A stretch of DNA of 64,000 nt from Hyalangium versicolor (lineage in GTDB: Bacteria; Myxococcota; Myxococcia; Myxococcales; Myxococcaceae), in contig NZ_JAHXBF010000002.1 of the NCBI RefSeq assembly GCF_020103695.1, forward strand, positions 124,001-188,000, written 5' to 3'. The first letter of the stretch is position 1. Every line of letters begins with the position of its first letter. Below are positions 16,920 through 25,444 of this stretch, in pieces. A program made the translations under genes and the position numbers. Below the pieces are notes generated by a model. The model was not told the origin of the DNA, searched no databases, and saw only the letters and a list, made by a program, of their open reading frames with translations.

Positions 16920-17939
16920 ATGATTCCCCAGAGCGGTGGACAACCCTCCCAGGACGTGCGGACCCAACTCGTGGGCCCGTTCCTCGCCTGGCTGCGGGCG
17001 CATGGCCAGGACCCGGCAGCGCTCGTTCGGGACTTCCAGCTCCCTCCCGATGCCGAATCCTCCCCGGAGATCTCCCTCCCGCTCTCCACCCTCCGCGCCT
17101 TCCTCGATGCCGCGGAGCAGCAATCGGGAGATGCGTTCATCGGGCTCCATGCCGCCCAGGCCTTCAAGCGCGGCACCTATGGCCTCGTCGAGTACATCGC
17201 CCGGGCCGCCCCCACCCTCCGAGACACCTTCCGCCGCCTCGCGCGGTACATGGCGCTCCTCAATGACCGGATGGTCGCCTCCTTCCATGAGGACGCCACC
17301 ACCGGCACCTTCACCTATGGCGTTCCGGGCGAGCCCCTCTCCTATGGCCGCCATGCCAACGAGTTCGGCCTCGCCCTCTTCGTCCACGTGGGACGCCAGC
17401 TCGCCGGGCAACCGTGGAACCCGCTCGCCGTCACCTTCGCCCATCCGGCTCCGCCTGACTGCGCCCCCCTCACCGCCCACTTCGGCCTCGCCCCCTCCTT
17501 CGGCAGTGGGATGAACGTCCTCACCCTCGCCTCCTCCACCCTGGACCTGCCTGTCGTTTCCGCTGATCCTGTCCTGCTCTCCGTCCTCGAGCGTGCCGCC
17601 GGCACCCCTCCCACCCGAGAGCCCGCGCCGCCCGAGTTCGTCCTCCGCGTCCACGAGGCCATCCGCGGCTCACTCCGAGACGGACCTCCCAAGATGGAGA
17701 CCGTCGCGAAGCAGCTTCATGTCAGCGCTCGCACCCTCCAGCGCCGCCTCGCCGAACACCACACCACCTTCCAGGATGTCGCTGACGCGGTGCGTAGCGA
17801 GCTGGCCCGCCAGTACCTGAGAGACCCGCACCTGGGCATCAGCGAGGTGGCCTTCCGCCTCGGCTACTCGGACCTCAGCACCTTCGATCGCGCCTTCAAG
17901 CGCTGGACCGGGATGACCCCTCGCGAGTTCCGCGGCTGA
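16920..17939 (+). CDS. AraC-family regulator with Arabinose_bd-type N-terminal domain (OruR/ArgR-like)
   Basis: From ATG 16920 the product has 339 residues. The first 190 match the PF12625-type ligand domain (YGLVEYIARAAPTLRDTF, FGLALFVHV) and the last 95 contain the two AraC helix-turn-helices, including VAKQLHVSARTLQRRLAE and VAFRLGYSDLSTFDRAFKRWTGMTP split by a loop. Such regulators often control catabolic or transport genes, and the divergent MFS transporter is the obvious candidate target. No good Shine-Dalgarno sequence is seen, so the start could be slightly different. Confidence 0.85.
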   Translation: MIPQSGGQPSQDVRTQLVGPFLAWLRAHGQDPAALVRDFQLPPDAESSPEISLPLSTLRAFLDAAEQQSGDAFIGLHAAQAFKRGTYGLVEYIARAAPTLRDTFRRLARYMALLNDRMVASFHEDATTGTFTYGVPGEPLSYGRHANEFGLALFVHVGRQLAGQPWNPLAVTFAHPAPPDCAPLTAHFGLAPSFGSGMNVLTLASSTLDLPVVSADPVLLSVLERAAGTPPTREPAPPEFVLRVHEAIRGSLRDGPPKMETVAKQLHVSARTLQRRLAEHHTTFQDVADAVRSELARQYLRDPHLGISEVAFRLGYSDLSTFDRAFKRWTGMTPREFRG

Positions 17940-18040
17940 GCGCCCTGGCGCCATCCATCAGGAAATTGGCGCGTGCGGCCAGGAAATCCTCCCAGGAGTC
18001 CCCTACCTTTACAGTAGCGCCCCTTCCGAGGACTCCCGCC

Positions 18041-18532
18041 ATGCTCAATCCCCGCACCCTGGCCCTCTTCGACGAATACGCCTCCTCGCACCAACACCCC
18101 ACCAACCGCCTCACCCACAAGATCGCCATCCCCGTCATCGTCCTGCACGTCGTCGCGATGCTCGACTGGGTGAAGCTGGTGGCCGTTCCCTTCCTCCCCG
18201 GCGGCGTCCTCACCCTGGGCCTCATCGCCTGGGCGCTCGCCACCCTGTGGTACCTGCGAGCCGACGTGAAGCTGGGACTCATCGTCTCCGTGGGCATGGC
18301 GCTCTGCTTCCCGATCGGCCGCATGCTCCCTGTCTGGGCCGTCATCGCCATCGCCGTGGGCGGGTGGCTCATCCAACTGGCCGGCCACACCCTCTGGGAG
18401 AAGAAGTCTCCGTCCTTCCTCACCAACCTCGTCCACGCGCTCGTCGGGCCCCTGTTCTTCGTCGCCCTCCTCACCGGCGACTACTCCATCAAGCCCACGC
18501 AGCTCAGCGCCTCCTCTCCCTCGCGCGCCTGA
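18041..18532 (+). CDS. Mpo1-like (DUF962/YGL010w) membrane protein
   Basis: ATG 18041 gives a 163-residue protein; a longer frame from 17966 has no support. It has four hydrophobic segments and the family's histidine pattern: HQHPTNRLTHKIAIP near residues 17-31 and AGHTLWEKKSPSF in the second half. Yeast Mpo1 is an iron-dependent dioxygenase of the endoplasmic reticulum that shortens 2-hydroxy fatty acids; bacterial members are uncharacterised but keep the histidines. Its job here may be in lipid turnover, which is inference. Confidence 0.8.
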   Translation: MLNPRTLALFDEYASSHQHPTNRLTHKIAIPVIVLHVVAMLDWVKLVAVPFLPGGVLTLGLIAWALATLWYLRADVKLGLIVSVGMALCFPIGRMLPVWAVIAIAVGGWLIQLAGHTLWEKKSPSFLTNLVHALVGPLFFVALLTGDYSIKPTQLSASSPSRA

Positions 18533-18559
18533 GCCGCACGGCCTGCGAGGCTCCCCGGC

Positions 18560-19885
18560 TCAGGTGCCCGTCCGGGCCTCGGGGAGCACCGCCATCGGGG
18601 CCGCATCCCGCCCCTTCAGCGAGTAGAGCACCACCGCCTCCTGGCGGCCCTTCACCCGCTCCTCGCCCATGAGCTCTCCCTGGAAGCGCGCGCCTCCGCG
18701 CCTCCAGGTGCTCTCGCTCACCAGGATGTCCACCCCCAGCACCTTCGTCAGCCCCTCCACCCGCGAGGCCACGTTCACCGCGTCGCCGATGATCGTGTAC
18801 TCGTGCTGCTGCGCTCCCCCCAGCATCCCCGCCGCCACGATCCCCGTGTGCAGCCCGATGCCGATGCGCAGCGGCGGCTCGCCCTGCTGCTCGCGCCACG
18901 CGTTGAGCTCCACCAGCTTCGCTCGCATGTCCAGCGCCGCTCGCATGGCCTGCTCGGCGTGATCCTCGGTGTGCTCCGGCACGCCCCAGCACGCCAGCAT
19001 CCCGTCCCCCAGGAACTTGTTCACCATGCCCTCTCGCGCCATCACGATCTGCGTCATGTGCCCGAAGTAGTCGTCCAGCAGCTTGAGCACCTGCTGCGGC
19101 GGCAGCGTCTCGCTCAGCGTGGTGAAGTCGCGGATGTCGCTGAAGAGGATCGTCACCTCGCGCTGCACCGGCATCAGGGACGTCTCGCCCTGCTTCACGA
19201 GCCGCTGCGCCACCTGCGGCGGCAGGAAGCGCGTGAGGTTGTCCAGACCGCGCAGCTCCAGGAACATGCCGTGCATCTGCCGGTTCGTCCACGCCAGCAG
19301 CAGCCCCAGCGCGATGTAGCTGCCCAGCACGAAGCTCACCCGCCCGGCGGAGTGGTTCCCCGTGGCCCACGCGAGCAACACATACCCCGCCGAGGCGAGC
19401 ACCGTGGACAGCAGCACGTGCAGCGCGCTGTAGCGAAGCACCGAGAACGTCAGCATCACCGCGCTGCACGCGGCGAACATGGCCCCGTCGAACCCGCCAT
19501 CGAGCTTGTATGTGCGCCACGTGAGCGCCACCAGGAAGCCGTGATCCATCAGCGCCGTGGGGATGGGCATCCACCGAGCGCGCCAGACGCTGGGCTTCTG
19601 GCGGAACAGGACGATGCAGCTGATGATCGCCATGAGGACGTACACGCGCCCCATCCAGGCCAGGCGAGGATCGCGGATGACTTCCTCCCCGAACAGGCGA
19701 GCGATCTTCGCCTGGCTCAGCGCCAACAGGCCGATCATGATCAGCCGCACCACGGAGACGGCTCGCTCCCCCTGGAGCGCTCCCTTGGCGATCACCCCCT
19801 GCTGATTGGCTCGCCCCGCCATGGCGAACCGGGCCACGGTCGTGTCGAGGCCGGGCCTCCGCGTCGTCCAGATGCGATGGATCAT
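18560..19885 (-). CDS. membrane-bound class III adenylate cyclase
   Basis: ATG 19885 follows GGAAAGAG and gives 441 residues; the open frame extends further upstream to 20728 only as antisense of rsmE. Residues of about 45-195 contain six hydrophobic segments, the rest is a class III cyclase domain. Both metal aspartates are present (ILFSDIRDFT and FLGDGMLACWG), the purine-selecting Lys and Asp are in VNKFLGD and TIIGDAVN, and the transition-state Asn/Arg in NVASRVE. ATP, not GTP, is therefore the predicted substrate. Myxobacterial cyclases of this type take part in osmotic and developmental signalling. Confidence 0.88.
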   Translation of the reverse strand: MIHRIWTTRRPGLDTTVARFAMAGRANQQGVIAKGALQGERAVSVVRLIMIGLLALSQAKIARLFGEEVIRDPRLAWMGRVYVLMAIISCIVLFRQKPSVWRARWMPIPTALMDHGFLVALTWRTYKLDGGFDGAMFAACSAVMLTFSVLRYSALHVLLSTVLASAGYVLLAWATGNHSAGRVSFVLGSYIALGLLLAWTNRQMHGMFLELRGLDNLTRFLPPQVAQRLVKQGETSLMPVQREVTILFSDIRDFTTLSETLPPQQVLKLLDDYFGHMTQIVMAREGMVNKFLGDGMLACWGVPEHTEDHAEQAMRAALDMRAKLVELNAWREQQGEPPLRIGIGLHTGIVAAGMLGGAQQHEYTIIGDAVNVASRVEGLTKVLGVDILVSESTWRRGGARFQGELMGEERVKGRQEAVVLYSLKGRDAAPMAVLPEARTGT

Positions 19886-20014
19886 CGTCTCTTTCCCAGG
19901 ATGGCGCGCAGGCCCATAGCACAGCGGCCACCCAAGCGGAGACGCTGGTGAGAGCGATGGCTTCCTGCTGAACTCGGGCTCCAGCCAACCGTCCCGACCG
20001 GAAGGAACCCTCGC

Positions 20015-20749
20015 GTGGTCCGCCTCTTCGCCCCAGTCCCGGAGACTCCTCCCACCGAGGTGGTGCTCACGGGAGATCGCCGCCACTACCTCCTCCACGT
20101 CCTGCGGCTCGCGGAGGGCGCCTCGCTCGAGGTGTTCGACGGCACGGGCCGCGCCTTCGATGCGCGCGTGGTGAGCGTGGACACGCACGAGGTCCGCCTC
20201 TCGCTGGGGCCTGCCCGAAGCGCCCCTCCTCGCCGCGCGGTGAGCGTGCTGCAAGGACTGCCCAAGGGCGACAAGCTCGAGTGGGTGCTCCAGAAGGGCA
20301 CCGAGCTGGGCGCCGCCGCCTTCTACCCCGTGGCCACCGTGCGCAGCGTGGTGAAGCTGGAGCCCCGCCGCGCCGAGGAGCGCACCGCGCGCTGGACGAA
20401 GATCGTCGAGGAGGCCGCGCGCCAATGCCGGCGCAACGACGTGCCCCAGGTGCACACGCCCCGTCCCCTGCTGGAGGCCGCACGCGCGCTCACGCCGGGC
20501 ACGGCGCTGCTGGTGCTGGACGAGGAGGAGACCGCGGTACCTCTCGGAGAGGCCTTCCGCGCCTGCGCGCCCGGAGCTCCCGTGGCACTCGTGGTGGGCC
20601 CCGAGGGAGGGCTCGCGCGCGAGGAGGTGGCCGCGCTCAGGGCGCTGGGCGCTCGCGGCGTCAGCCTGGGCTCTCTCATCCTCCGCACGGAGACCGCGGC
20701 GCTGGCCGCACTCTCCGTCATGGCCCACCTGGACGGAGAACTCGGGTAG
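20015..20749 (+). CDS. rsmE: 16S rRNA m3U1498 methyltransferase
   Basis: RsmE methylates U1498 of 16S rRNA with SAM. The 244-residue length is typical. The N-terminal PUA-like domain begins MVRLFA and contains HYLLHVLRL. The C-terminal SPOUT knot carries KGDKLEWVLQKGTELG, the EEAARQCRR segment, VVGPEGGLAREEV and LGSLILRTETAALAAL, all family hallmarks. The GTG at 20015 has GGAAGG upstream. The cyclase gene is divergent. Confidence 0.93.
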   Translation: MVRLFAPVPETPPTEVVLTGDRRHYLLHVLRLAEGASLEVFDGTGRAFDARVVSVDTHEVRLSLGPARSAPPRRAVSVLQGLPKGDKLEWVLQKGTELGAAAFYPVATVRSVVKLEPRRAEERTARWTKIVEEAARQCRRNDVPQVHTPRPLLEAARALTPGTALLVLDEEETAVPLGEAFRACAPGAPVALVVGPEGGLAREEVAALRALGARGVSLGSLILRTETAALAALSVMAHLDGELG

Positions 20750-20861
20750 CAGCCAGGAGAGCAGGCGCTCGCCCCGTACCGGCTGCCACCCTCACGTCGC
20801 CATTCCTACGTTTCCTGCGTCCGGGGCCACCTCAGGCTCCTCATCACAGGAGAACCTTTCC

Positions 20862-21128
20862 ATGGGTATCATTGCCTTCATCATCATCGGTCTCATCGCC
20901 GGCCTCATTGCGCGCGCCATCCTCCCGGGTCGTCAGAGCATGGGGCTGCTGGCCACCACCCTGCTGGGTATGGTCGGCTCTCTCGTCGGCGGCCTCATCG
21001 GTTCGCTCTTCGTGCGTGACGGGCGCCTTTTCGATGTGCACCCGACCGGTATCCTGATGTCCGTAGTGGGCTCCATCGTCGTGCTCCTGCTGGTGGGAGC
21101 CGCGGGCCGGCGCCGCATCCACGCCTGA
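20862..21128 (+). CDS. GlsB/YeaQ/YmgE-family small membrane protein
   Basis: This 88-residue protein has three hydrophobic segments with the pattern GLIAGLIARAILPGRQSMG and LLGMVGSLVGGLIG of the PF04226 family, once called transglycosylase-associated proteins. They are small stress-induced inner-membrane proteins of unknown mechanism. AGGAGA stands upstream of the ATG. Two inverted repeats after the stop probably end the transcript. Confidence 0.88.
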   Translation: MGIIAFIIIGLIAGLIARAILPGRQSMGLLATTLLGMVGSLVGGLIGSLFVRDGRLFDVHPTGILMSVVGSIVVLLLVGAAGRRRIHA

Positions 21129-21192
21129 GTGTGAGGTACCCCACACGTCCTGTGCCGAACGAACGAGGCGGTGGAGGGGGGTGAGCCCCTGA

Positions 21193-21214
21193 CGGTTCCT
21201 CAACCAAGGAACCG
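21193..21214 (+). terminator. hairpin with T-rich tail downstream of the GlsB-like gene
   Basis: CGGTTCC (21193-21199) and GGAACCG (21208-21214) pair perfectly around an 8-nt loop; a CTTTTCTT stretch follows about 17 bp later. A second near-palindrome at 21129-21146, GTGTGAGG / CCCCACAC with one mismatch, directly follows the stop codon and may be part of the same termination region. Confidence 0.45.
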
Positions 21215-21294
21215 GCGGGGGTTCGCGCTTTTCTTGCTCCAGACGCGGGGACGTCCTTTCATGTAGCACCTGCCGTTGCTGCCTGGAGGAACCG

Positions 21295-22527
21295 TTGTCC
21301 AAGTGCATGAAGTGCGGAGCTGCCCTGCCGCCCGTGGGCGAGTGCCCTGCCTGCGCCGCTGCCGCCGCCGCGGAGACCCTGCCGGGTGCCCCCCCGGCCG
21401 TGCCCGGCCTGCTCAACCAGGACATCCACATCGACCGGCGGCGCACCCCGGAGCGCACCCCGGCCGTCTCCGAGCCCACCGTTCCCAGCTTCGCGGATCT
21501 GGCGAGCGGCCCGGCCGCCCCTCCCGGGATGATGCCCGCGCGGCGCCCCACGCCTCCGCCCCAGCCTGCAGTCCCGCTGGCCGCGCCTCGGACCCAGACG
21601 CCGCCCATGGGCACGCAGGCCCCCACCATCCCGCCTCCTGGCGCCGCGCCTCTGGCCCAGCCTCTCCCGGTGCCGCCGCCGCCGCGGAGCGCGGTGCCAG
21701 CCCCCGGGGGAGATCCCGAGGAGACCGCTCCGGGATATCCGCCCTTCGCCGCCCCGCCGCCTACGGCCATGGCCAGCCCGGCACAGCGCCCGGGGCTGCC
21801 CGTGCCTCCCACGGCACCACCCTCCCACCCCGTGGCGCCCGAGCCCGGTACCCACTCGCGGCCGCACCCCGTCGAGGTGGTGACGTTCTCCCCTCCGGCC
21901 AGGGTGTCCATCCCGACTTCTCCGGCGCTGCTCCCCTCGGATGAGCACCTGACGCCGCGGCTCCCGATGCCCATTCCGCCCCCGCTTTCATCCGCGCCCG
22001 CGCAGGTGCGGACCGGGGTCAGCAACGCCGCTCGGCCGGAGCCGGGGGTCCAGGAGATCCACGCGCGCCCGGCCTCGCTCTGGCGCCGCCTGCTGTCCTT
22101 CAGCATCGACACCGCCGCCATCGTCGGCGTGGCCACGCTCTACATCACCCTGGCCTCGTCCGTCGCGGGCGTGAAGGCCCCCTCGTCCCAGGGGTTGACC
22201 GCTCTGGACTCGATCGCGGCGTGGATGCACGCGCTCAAGGCCGTGCTGCTGCCCGGCGCCATCCTGCTGGTGGTGCTGGCCGCCGTGTATTGTGCCGTCG
22301 CGGCATTCCTGTGGAATGGACGGACGCTCGGCCGGCTGTTGCTGGGGCTGCGGCTCGTGGACACCCACGGCGTGGCTCCCGCGCCTACACGTGCCATCAT
22401 CCGGGCCATGCTGTCCGTCGTCTCCTTCGGACTGTTCCTCGGGGGCTTCTGGATGGCGCTGTTCGACCGGCGCGGCCAGACGCTTCATGACAAGCTGACC
22501 TCCACCTTCGTCATTCAACCCAGCTGA
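21295..22527 (+). CDS. RDD-family membrane protein with N-terminal zinc ribbon and proline-rich linker
   Basis: The start is a TTG at 21295 with GGAGGA 5 nt upstream. Of 410 residues, the first 20 form a zinc ribbon (CMKCGAALPP...CPAC). Residues 20-245 are a low-complexity Pro/Ala/Thr linker. The C-terminal 150 residues are an RDD domain with three hydrophobic segments: RPASLWRRLLSFSIDT opens it, NGRTLGRLLLGLRLVD lies after the second segment, and DRRGQTLHDKL closes it. RDD proteins are membrane proteins of mostly unknown role, some being Na+/H+ antiporters. The zinc-ribbon plus linker arrangement is common in myxobacteria. Confidence 0.8.
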   Translation: MSKCMKCGAALPPVGECPACAAAAAAETLPGAPPAVPGLLNQDIHIDRRRTPERTPAVSEPTVPSFADLASGPAAPPGMMPARRPTPPPQPAVPLAAPRTQTPPMGTQAPTIPPPGAAPLAQPLPVPPPPRSAVPAPGGDPEETAPGYPPFAAPPPTAMASPAQRPGLPVPPTAPPSHPVAPEPGTHSRPHPVEVVTFSPPARVSIPTSPALLPSDEHLTPRLPMPIPPPLSSAPAQVRTGVSNAARPEPGVQEIHARPASLWRRLLSFSIDTAAIVGVATLYITLASSVAGVKAPSSQGLTALDSIAAWMHALKAVLLPGAILLVVLAAVYCAVAAFLWNGRTLGRLLLGLRLVDTHGVAPAPTRAIIRAMLSVVSFGLFLGGFWMALFDRRGQTLHDKLTSTFVIQPS

Positions 22528-22579
22528 TCCACACTGTCATTGTGCCTTGCGGCCGTGGCCGTAAGATGCCGCGGCTCTC

Positions 22580-25444
22580 ATGCCAGCCCGACTCGCCCAG
22601 CTCCTGGTTGCGCGCGGTCTCCTCCCCCAGGAGACGGTGGATGCCGCTTTGCGCCAGCAACAGACGCGGGGCGGGCTGATCGACACCGCTCTGCTGGAAA
22701 CAGGGAGGATCCCCGAGCCCGAGCTGCTCTCGCTGCTGGGCGAGGCCTCCGGCTTCAAGCCGGTGAACCTGGCGGACTTCGAGCCCAACGCCGAGGTCGC
22801 CACCTTCATCCCCCCGAAGATCGCCGAGCGGCTGTGCGTGGTGCCCCTGTCGCTGGACGGGAACACGCTGCATGTGGCCTGCGGCTTCCCGGTACCGCGC
22901 AAGGAGCTGGACGAGGTGGGCTTCCTCCTCGGCAAGCCCCTGGAGCTGTGGGTGGCCATCGAGGCCCGCGTCCGCGAGTGGATCTCCGCCGTCTACAAGC
23001 AGCCCCTGACCGAGCGCTTCTCGAGCCTCATCGCCGCCCTTCATGGCCGGCCCACGCCTGCGGCTGCAGCTTCGGCTCCAGCCCCTGCCGCCGCTGCTCC
23101 CTCAGGCCCCCCGCCGCCTCCCCCCGAGGCCATGGAGGAGGAGGGCTCGCTCACTCCCGCCATGGTGGAGCGGCTGGCGCGCTCGGTGGCGTCCGAGCCC
23201 GTGCCGCTGGAGACGAAGAAGAACGAGGGAGCCCCGTCCGCGGCCCCCCCGCCTCCGCCTCCAGCCGCCGCGCAGCAGCCCTCGGCCCCTGCGGCCAGCT
23301 CGGTCCCGCCGCCGGCCTACACGCGCGCTCCGCTGCGCCTCAACATGCCGGCCGGTGCACCCACTGCTGCCGCGCCCCAGCAGCCCCAGGCGCCTCAGCA
23401 GGCGCAGGCGCCTCAGCAGCCCGCAGCCGCTGCTCGGCCTGCGGCCCAGCCTCCGCCCGCAGCGCCCCCAGCCGCCCCGGTTCCTCCTCCGGCCTATACG
23501 CGAGAGCCGCTGCGCCTGAACATGCAGGCCGGTCAGGCCCCGGCACCGCAGCGCCCCGCGGCTCCGCCCGCGCAGCCCACGCCTCCCCCTCAACGCTCCT
23601 CCGCGCCCGCGCCGGGCTTCACGCCCTCTCCCGCGCCCGTCATCCCCAAGGAGCCGCAGTTCCTCGTCTTCAGCAATCCCACGCCAGCCGTCCCTCCCGC
23701 GCGCCGGCCGTCGACGCAGCCTGAATTCCCGCTGCCCACCCCCGCCACGCCCGCGCCCGCGCCCACGCCCGCTGCTCGCGCCGCGGCCCCGGCTCCCACG
23801 GCGGCCCCCGCAGCTCCGGCTCCGAGCGCCGCTCCCATTCCCATCACCTCGCTGGCTCCCGGGGCCCCGCAGCCCCCACCCGCACGGCCTCCCGCGCCGC
23901 CTGCGAGCCAGGACGTGCCGGACTGGACGCTGGCCCAGGCTCGCGCCGCGCTGAAGGATGCGACCCGGGACCGCGATCGCCTCATCGATGTGGCCCTGCG
24001 CTTCGGCCGCCGCACGTTCGATTATGTGTCGGCCTTCGCCGTCCTCCGCGGCTCCGCGGGAGGCTGGGAGGCACGTGGCGATGGCGTGACGGGTGAGCAG
24101 CTCTCCCAGGTGTCGATCCCGCTCGATGCCAGCAGCGTCTTCCGCACGGTCGCCGTCACCCGTGGCAGCTACGCCGGGCCGCTCCCGCCGGATGCGCTCA
24201 GCAAGCACTACGTGGAGCTCTTCGGCCGCCAGGCGCCTCGCGCCATCTTCCTCTATCCGGTGGAGGTGCGCGGCCGGCTCGTGGCGCTGGTGTACGGAGA
24301 CTGCGGCCAGAAGCCCATCAGCCAGCGGCGCCTGTCCGACTTCATCCTTTTCTGCCAGGACCTGCCGAGCGCCTTCCAGGAGCTCATCCTCTTCCGCAAG
24401 CAGCGCATCACCGATCTGCGCCCCACGGAGCCTCCCGAGGCGACTCCGACGTTCGGCACGGCGGTGCCCTCTCCCGCGGCCGCGGCGGGCCTGGGCTGGA
24501 GCCCGTTCTTCGGCCGCGCCAGTGGCTCGCTGGGTCGCGCCGCGACGATGCCTCCCGCGGTGATGAGCGAGGAGCGTCCGCCTCCGGACTTCGCGCCGCT
24601 GATCAAGCGCCTCACCGGCCCGGATGCCGCCCAGCGCGCCAGCGCGATGGCGGAGCTGACCCGCACCCCGGAGGCCAGCGCGCGCGTGCTCGCCACGAAC
24701 TTCCCGGGCCCCACGGCCTGGAGCCGCCTGCCCGTGGTGGATCTGCCCGAAGCCGATGAGCTGGGCCCCATCCCCGCCGCCCTGTCGCGGCTCGGCCGGC
24801 CCGCGGCGCAGATGCTGGCGCCCTTGCTGGACTCGGGAGACGCAGACACGCGCTACTTCGCGCTGCTCACCGCCGGCAACCTGCCCTATGTGGAGCTGGT
24901 GGACGGCGTGCTGCGCGGACTGTTCGACCTGGAGCCGGACATCTCCAGCGCCGCGCGCGCGACGGCCTCGGCGCTCAAGCACCTGCCCCGCTTCGACGCG
25001 GCGATGAGAGACTTGCGCCAGGAACTGGCCAACCGGGATCCGCTGCGGCGCTCGCTGGCGGCACGCGCCCTGGGCGCGCTGCACGATCGCGACGCCATCG
25101 AGGGCCTGATCAACCTCACGGGCAGCGACGACGAGATGTGCGCCCAGGCCGCCGCCGAGGCGCTGCGAGAAATCACCCGCGCCACCTTTGGCCTGCAGCC
25201 GCGCCAGTGGACGGCGTGGTGGGCGGAGAACCGCACGCGTCGCCGCGCGGACTGGCTGGTGGCGGCGCTGCGGCACAAGGAGCTGGACGTGCGCCTGGCG
25301 GCCATCGAGGAGCTCAGCCGCGCGCTCAATGACACCCTGGGCTACTACGCGGATGCACCCGAGGCCGAGCGCGAAGCCGCCGTGCGCCGCTGGGAATCCG
25401 CCGCCGTGGATCCGGCCAGGGCCCGCAGGCTCGGCGCGCTCTGA
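22580..25444 (+). CDS. GspE-N domain protein with proline-rich linker, GAF-like domain and HEAT repeats, 954 aa
   Basis: Residues 1-155 match the type II secretion GspE N-terminal (MshEN-like) domain: LGxLL-type repeats such as LAQLLVARGLLPQETVDAAL. Residues 156-450 are a Pro/Ala-rich linker containing two copies of PPPAYTRxPLRLNMxAG. Residues of about 455-610 look like a GAF-type sensor domain, and residues 670-954 are HEAT-like helices (LRRSLAARALGALHDRDA and similar). MshEN domains can bind cyclic di-GMP, so a signalling scaffold is plausible. It lacks an ATPase domain and so is not a secretion ATPase. Its 3' end overlaps the convergent histidine kinase gene by 100 bp. Confidence 0.75.
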   Translation: MPARLAQLLVARGLLPQETVDAALRQQQTRGGLIDTALLETGRIPEPELLSLLGEASGFKPVNLADFEPNAEVATFIPPKIAERLCVVPLSLDGNTLHVACGFPVPRKELDEVGFLLGKPLELWVAIEARVREWISAVYKQPLTERFSSLIAALHGRPTPAAAASAPAPAAAAPSGPPPPPPEAMEEEGSLTPAMVERLARSVASEPVPLETKKNEGAPSAAPPPPPPAAAQQPSAPAASSVPPPAYTRAPLRLNMPAGAPTAAAPQQPQAPQQAQAPQQPAAAARPAAQPPPAAPPAAPVPPPAYTREPLRLNMQAGQAPAPQRPAAPPAQPTPPPQRSSAPAPGFTPSPAPVIPKEPQFLVFSNPTPAVPPARRPSTQPEFPLPTPATPAPAPTPAARAAAPAPTAAPAAPAPSAAPIPITSLAPGAPQPPPARPPAPPASQDVPDWTLAQARAALKDATRDRDRLIDVALRFGRRTFDYVSAFAVLRGSAGGWEARGDGVTGEQLSQVSIPLDASSVFRTVAVTRGSYAGPLPPDALSKHYVELFGRQAPRAIFLYPVEVRGRLVALVYGDCGQKPISQRRLSDFILFCQDLPSAFQELILFRKQRITDLRPTEPPEATPTFGTAVPSPAAAAGLGWSPFFGRASGSLGRAATMPPAVMSEERPPPDFAPLIKRLTGPDAAQRASAMAELTRTPEASARVLATNFPGPTAWSRLPVVDLPEADELGPIPAALSRLGRPAAQMLAPLLDSGDADTRYFALLTAGNLPYVELVDGVLRGLFDLEPDISSAARATASALKHLPRFDAAMRDLRQELANRDPLRRSLAARALGALHDRDAIEGLINLTGSDDEMCAQAAAEALREITRATFGLQPRQWTAWWAENRTRRRADWLVAALRHKELDVRLAAIEELSRALNDTLGYYADAPEAEREAAVRRWESAAVDPARARRLGAL

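Noticed and set aside
16893..17654. 253-codon minus frame over the AraC gene
   Set aside because: Gly/Glu-rich shadow of the plus-strand AraC gene, with no start signal.
19886..20728. N-terminal extension of the adenylate cyclase
   Set aside because: The extension is antisense to rsmE, and a good start with ribosome site exists at 19885.
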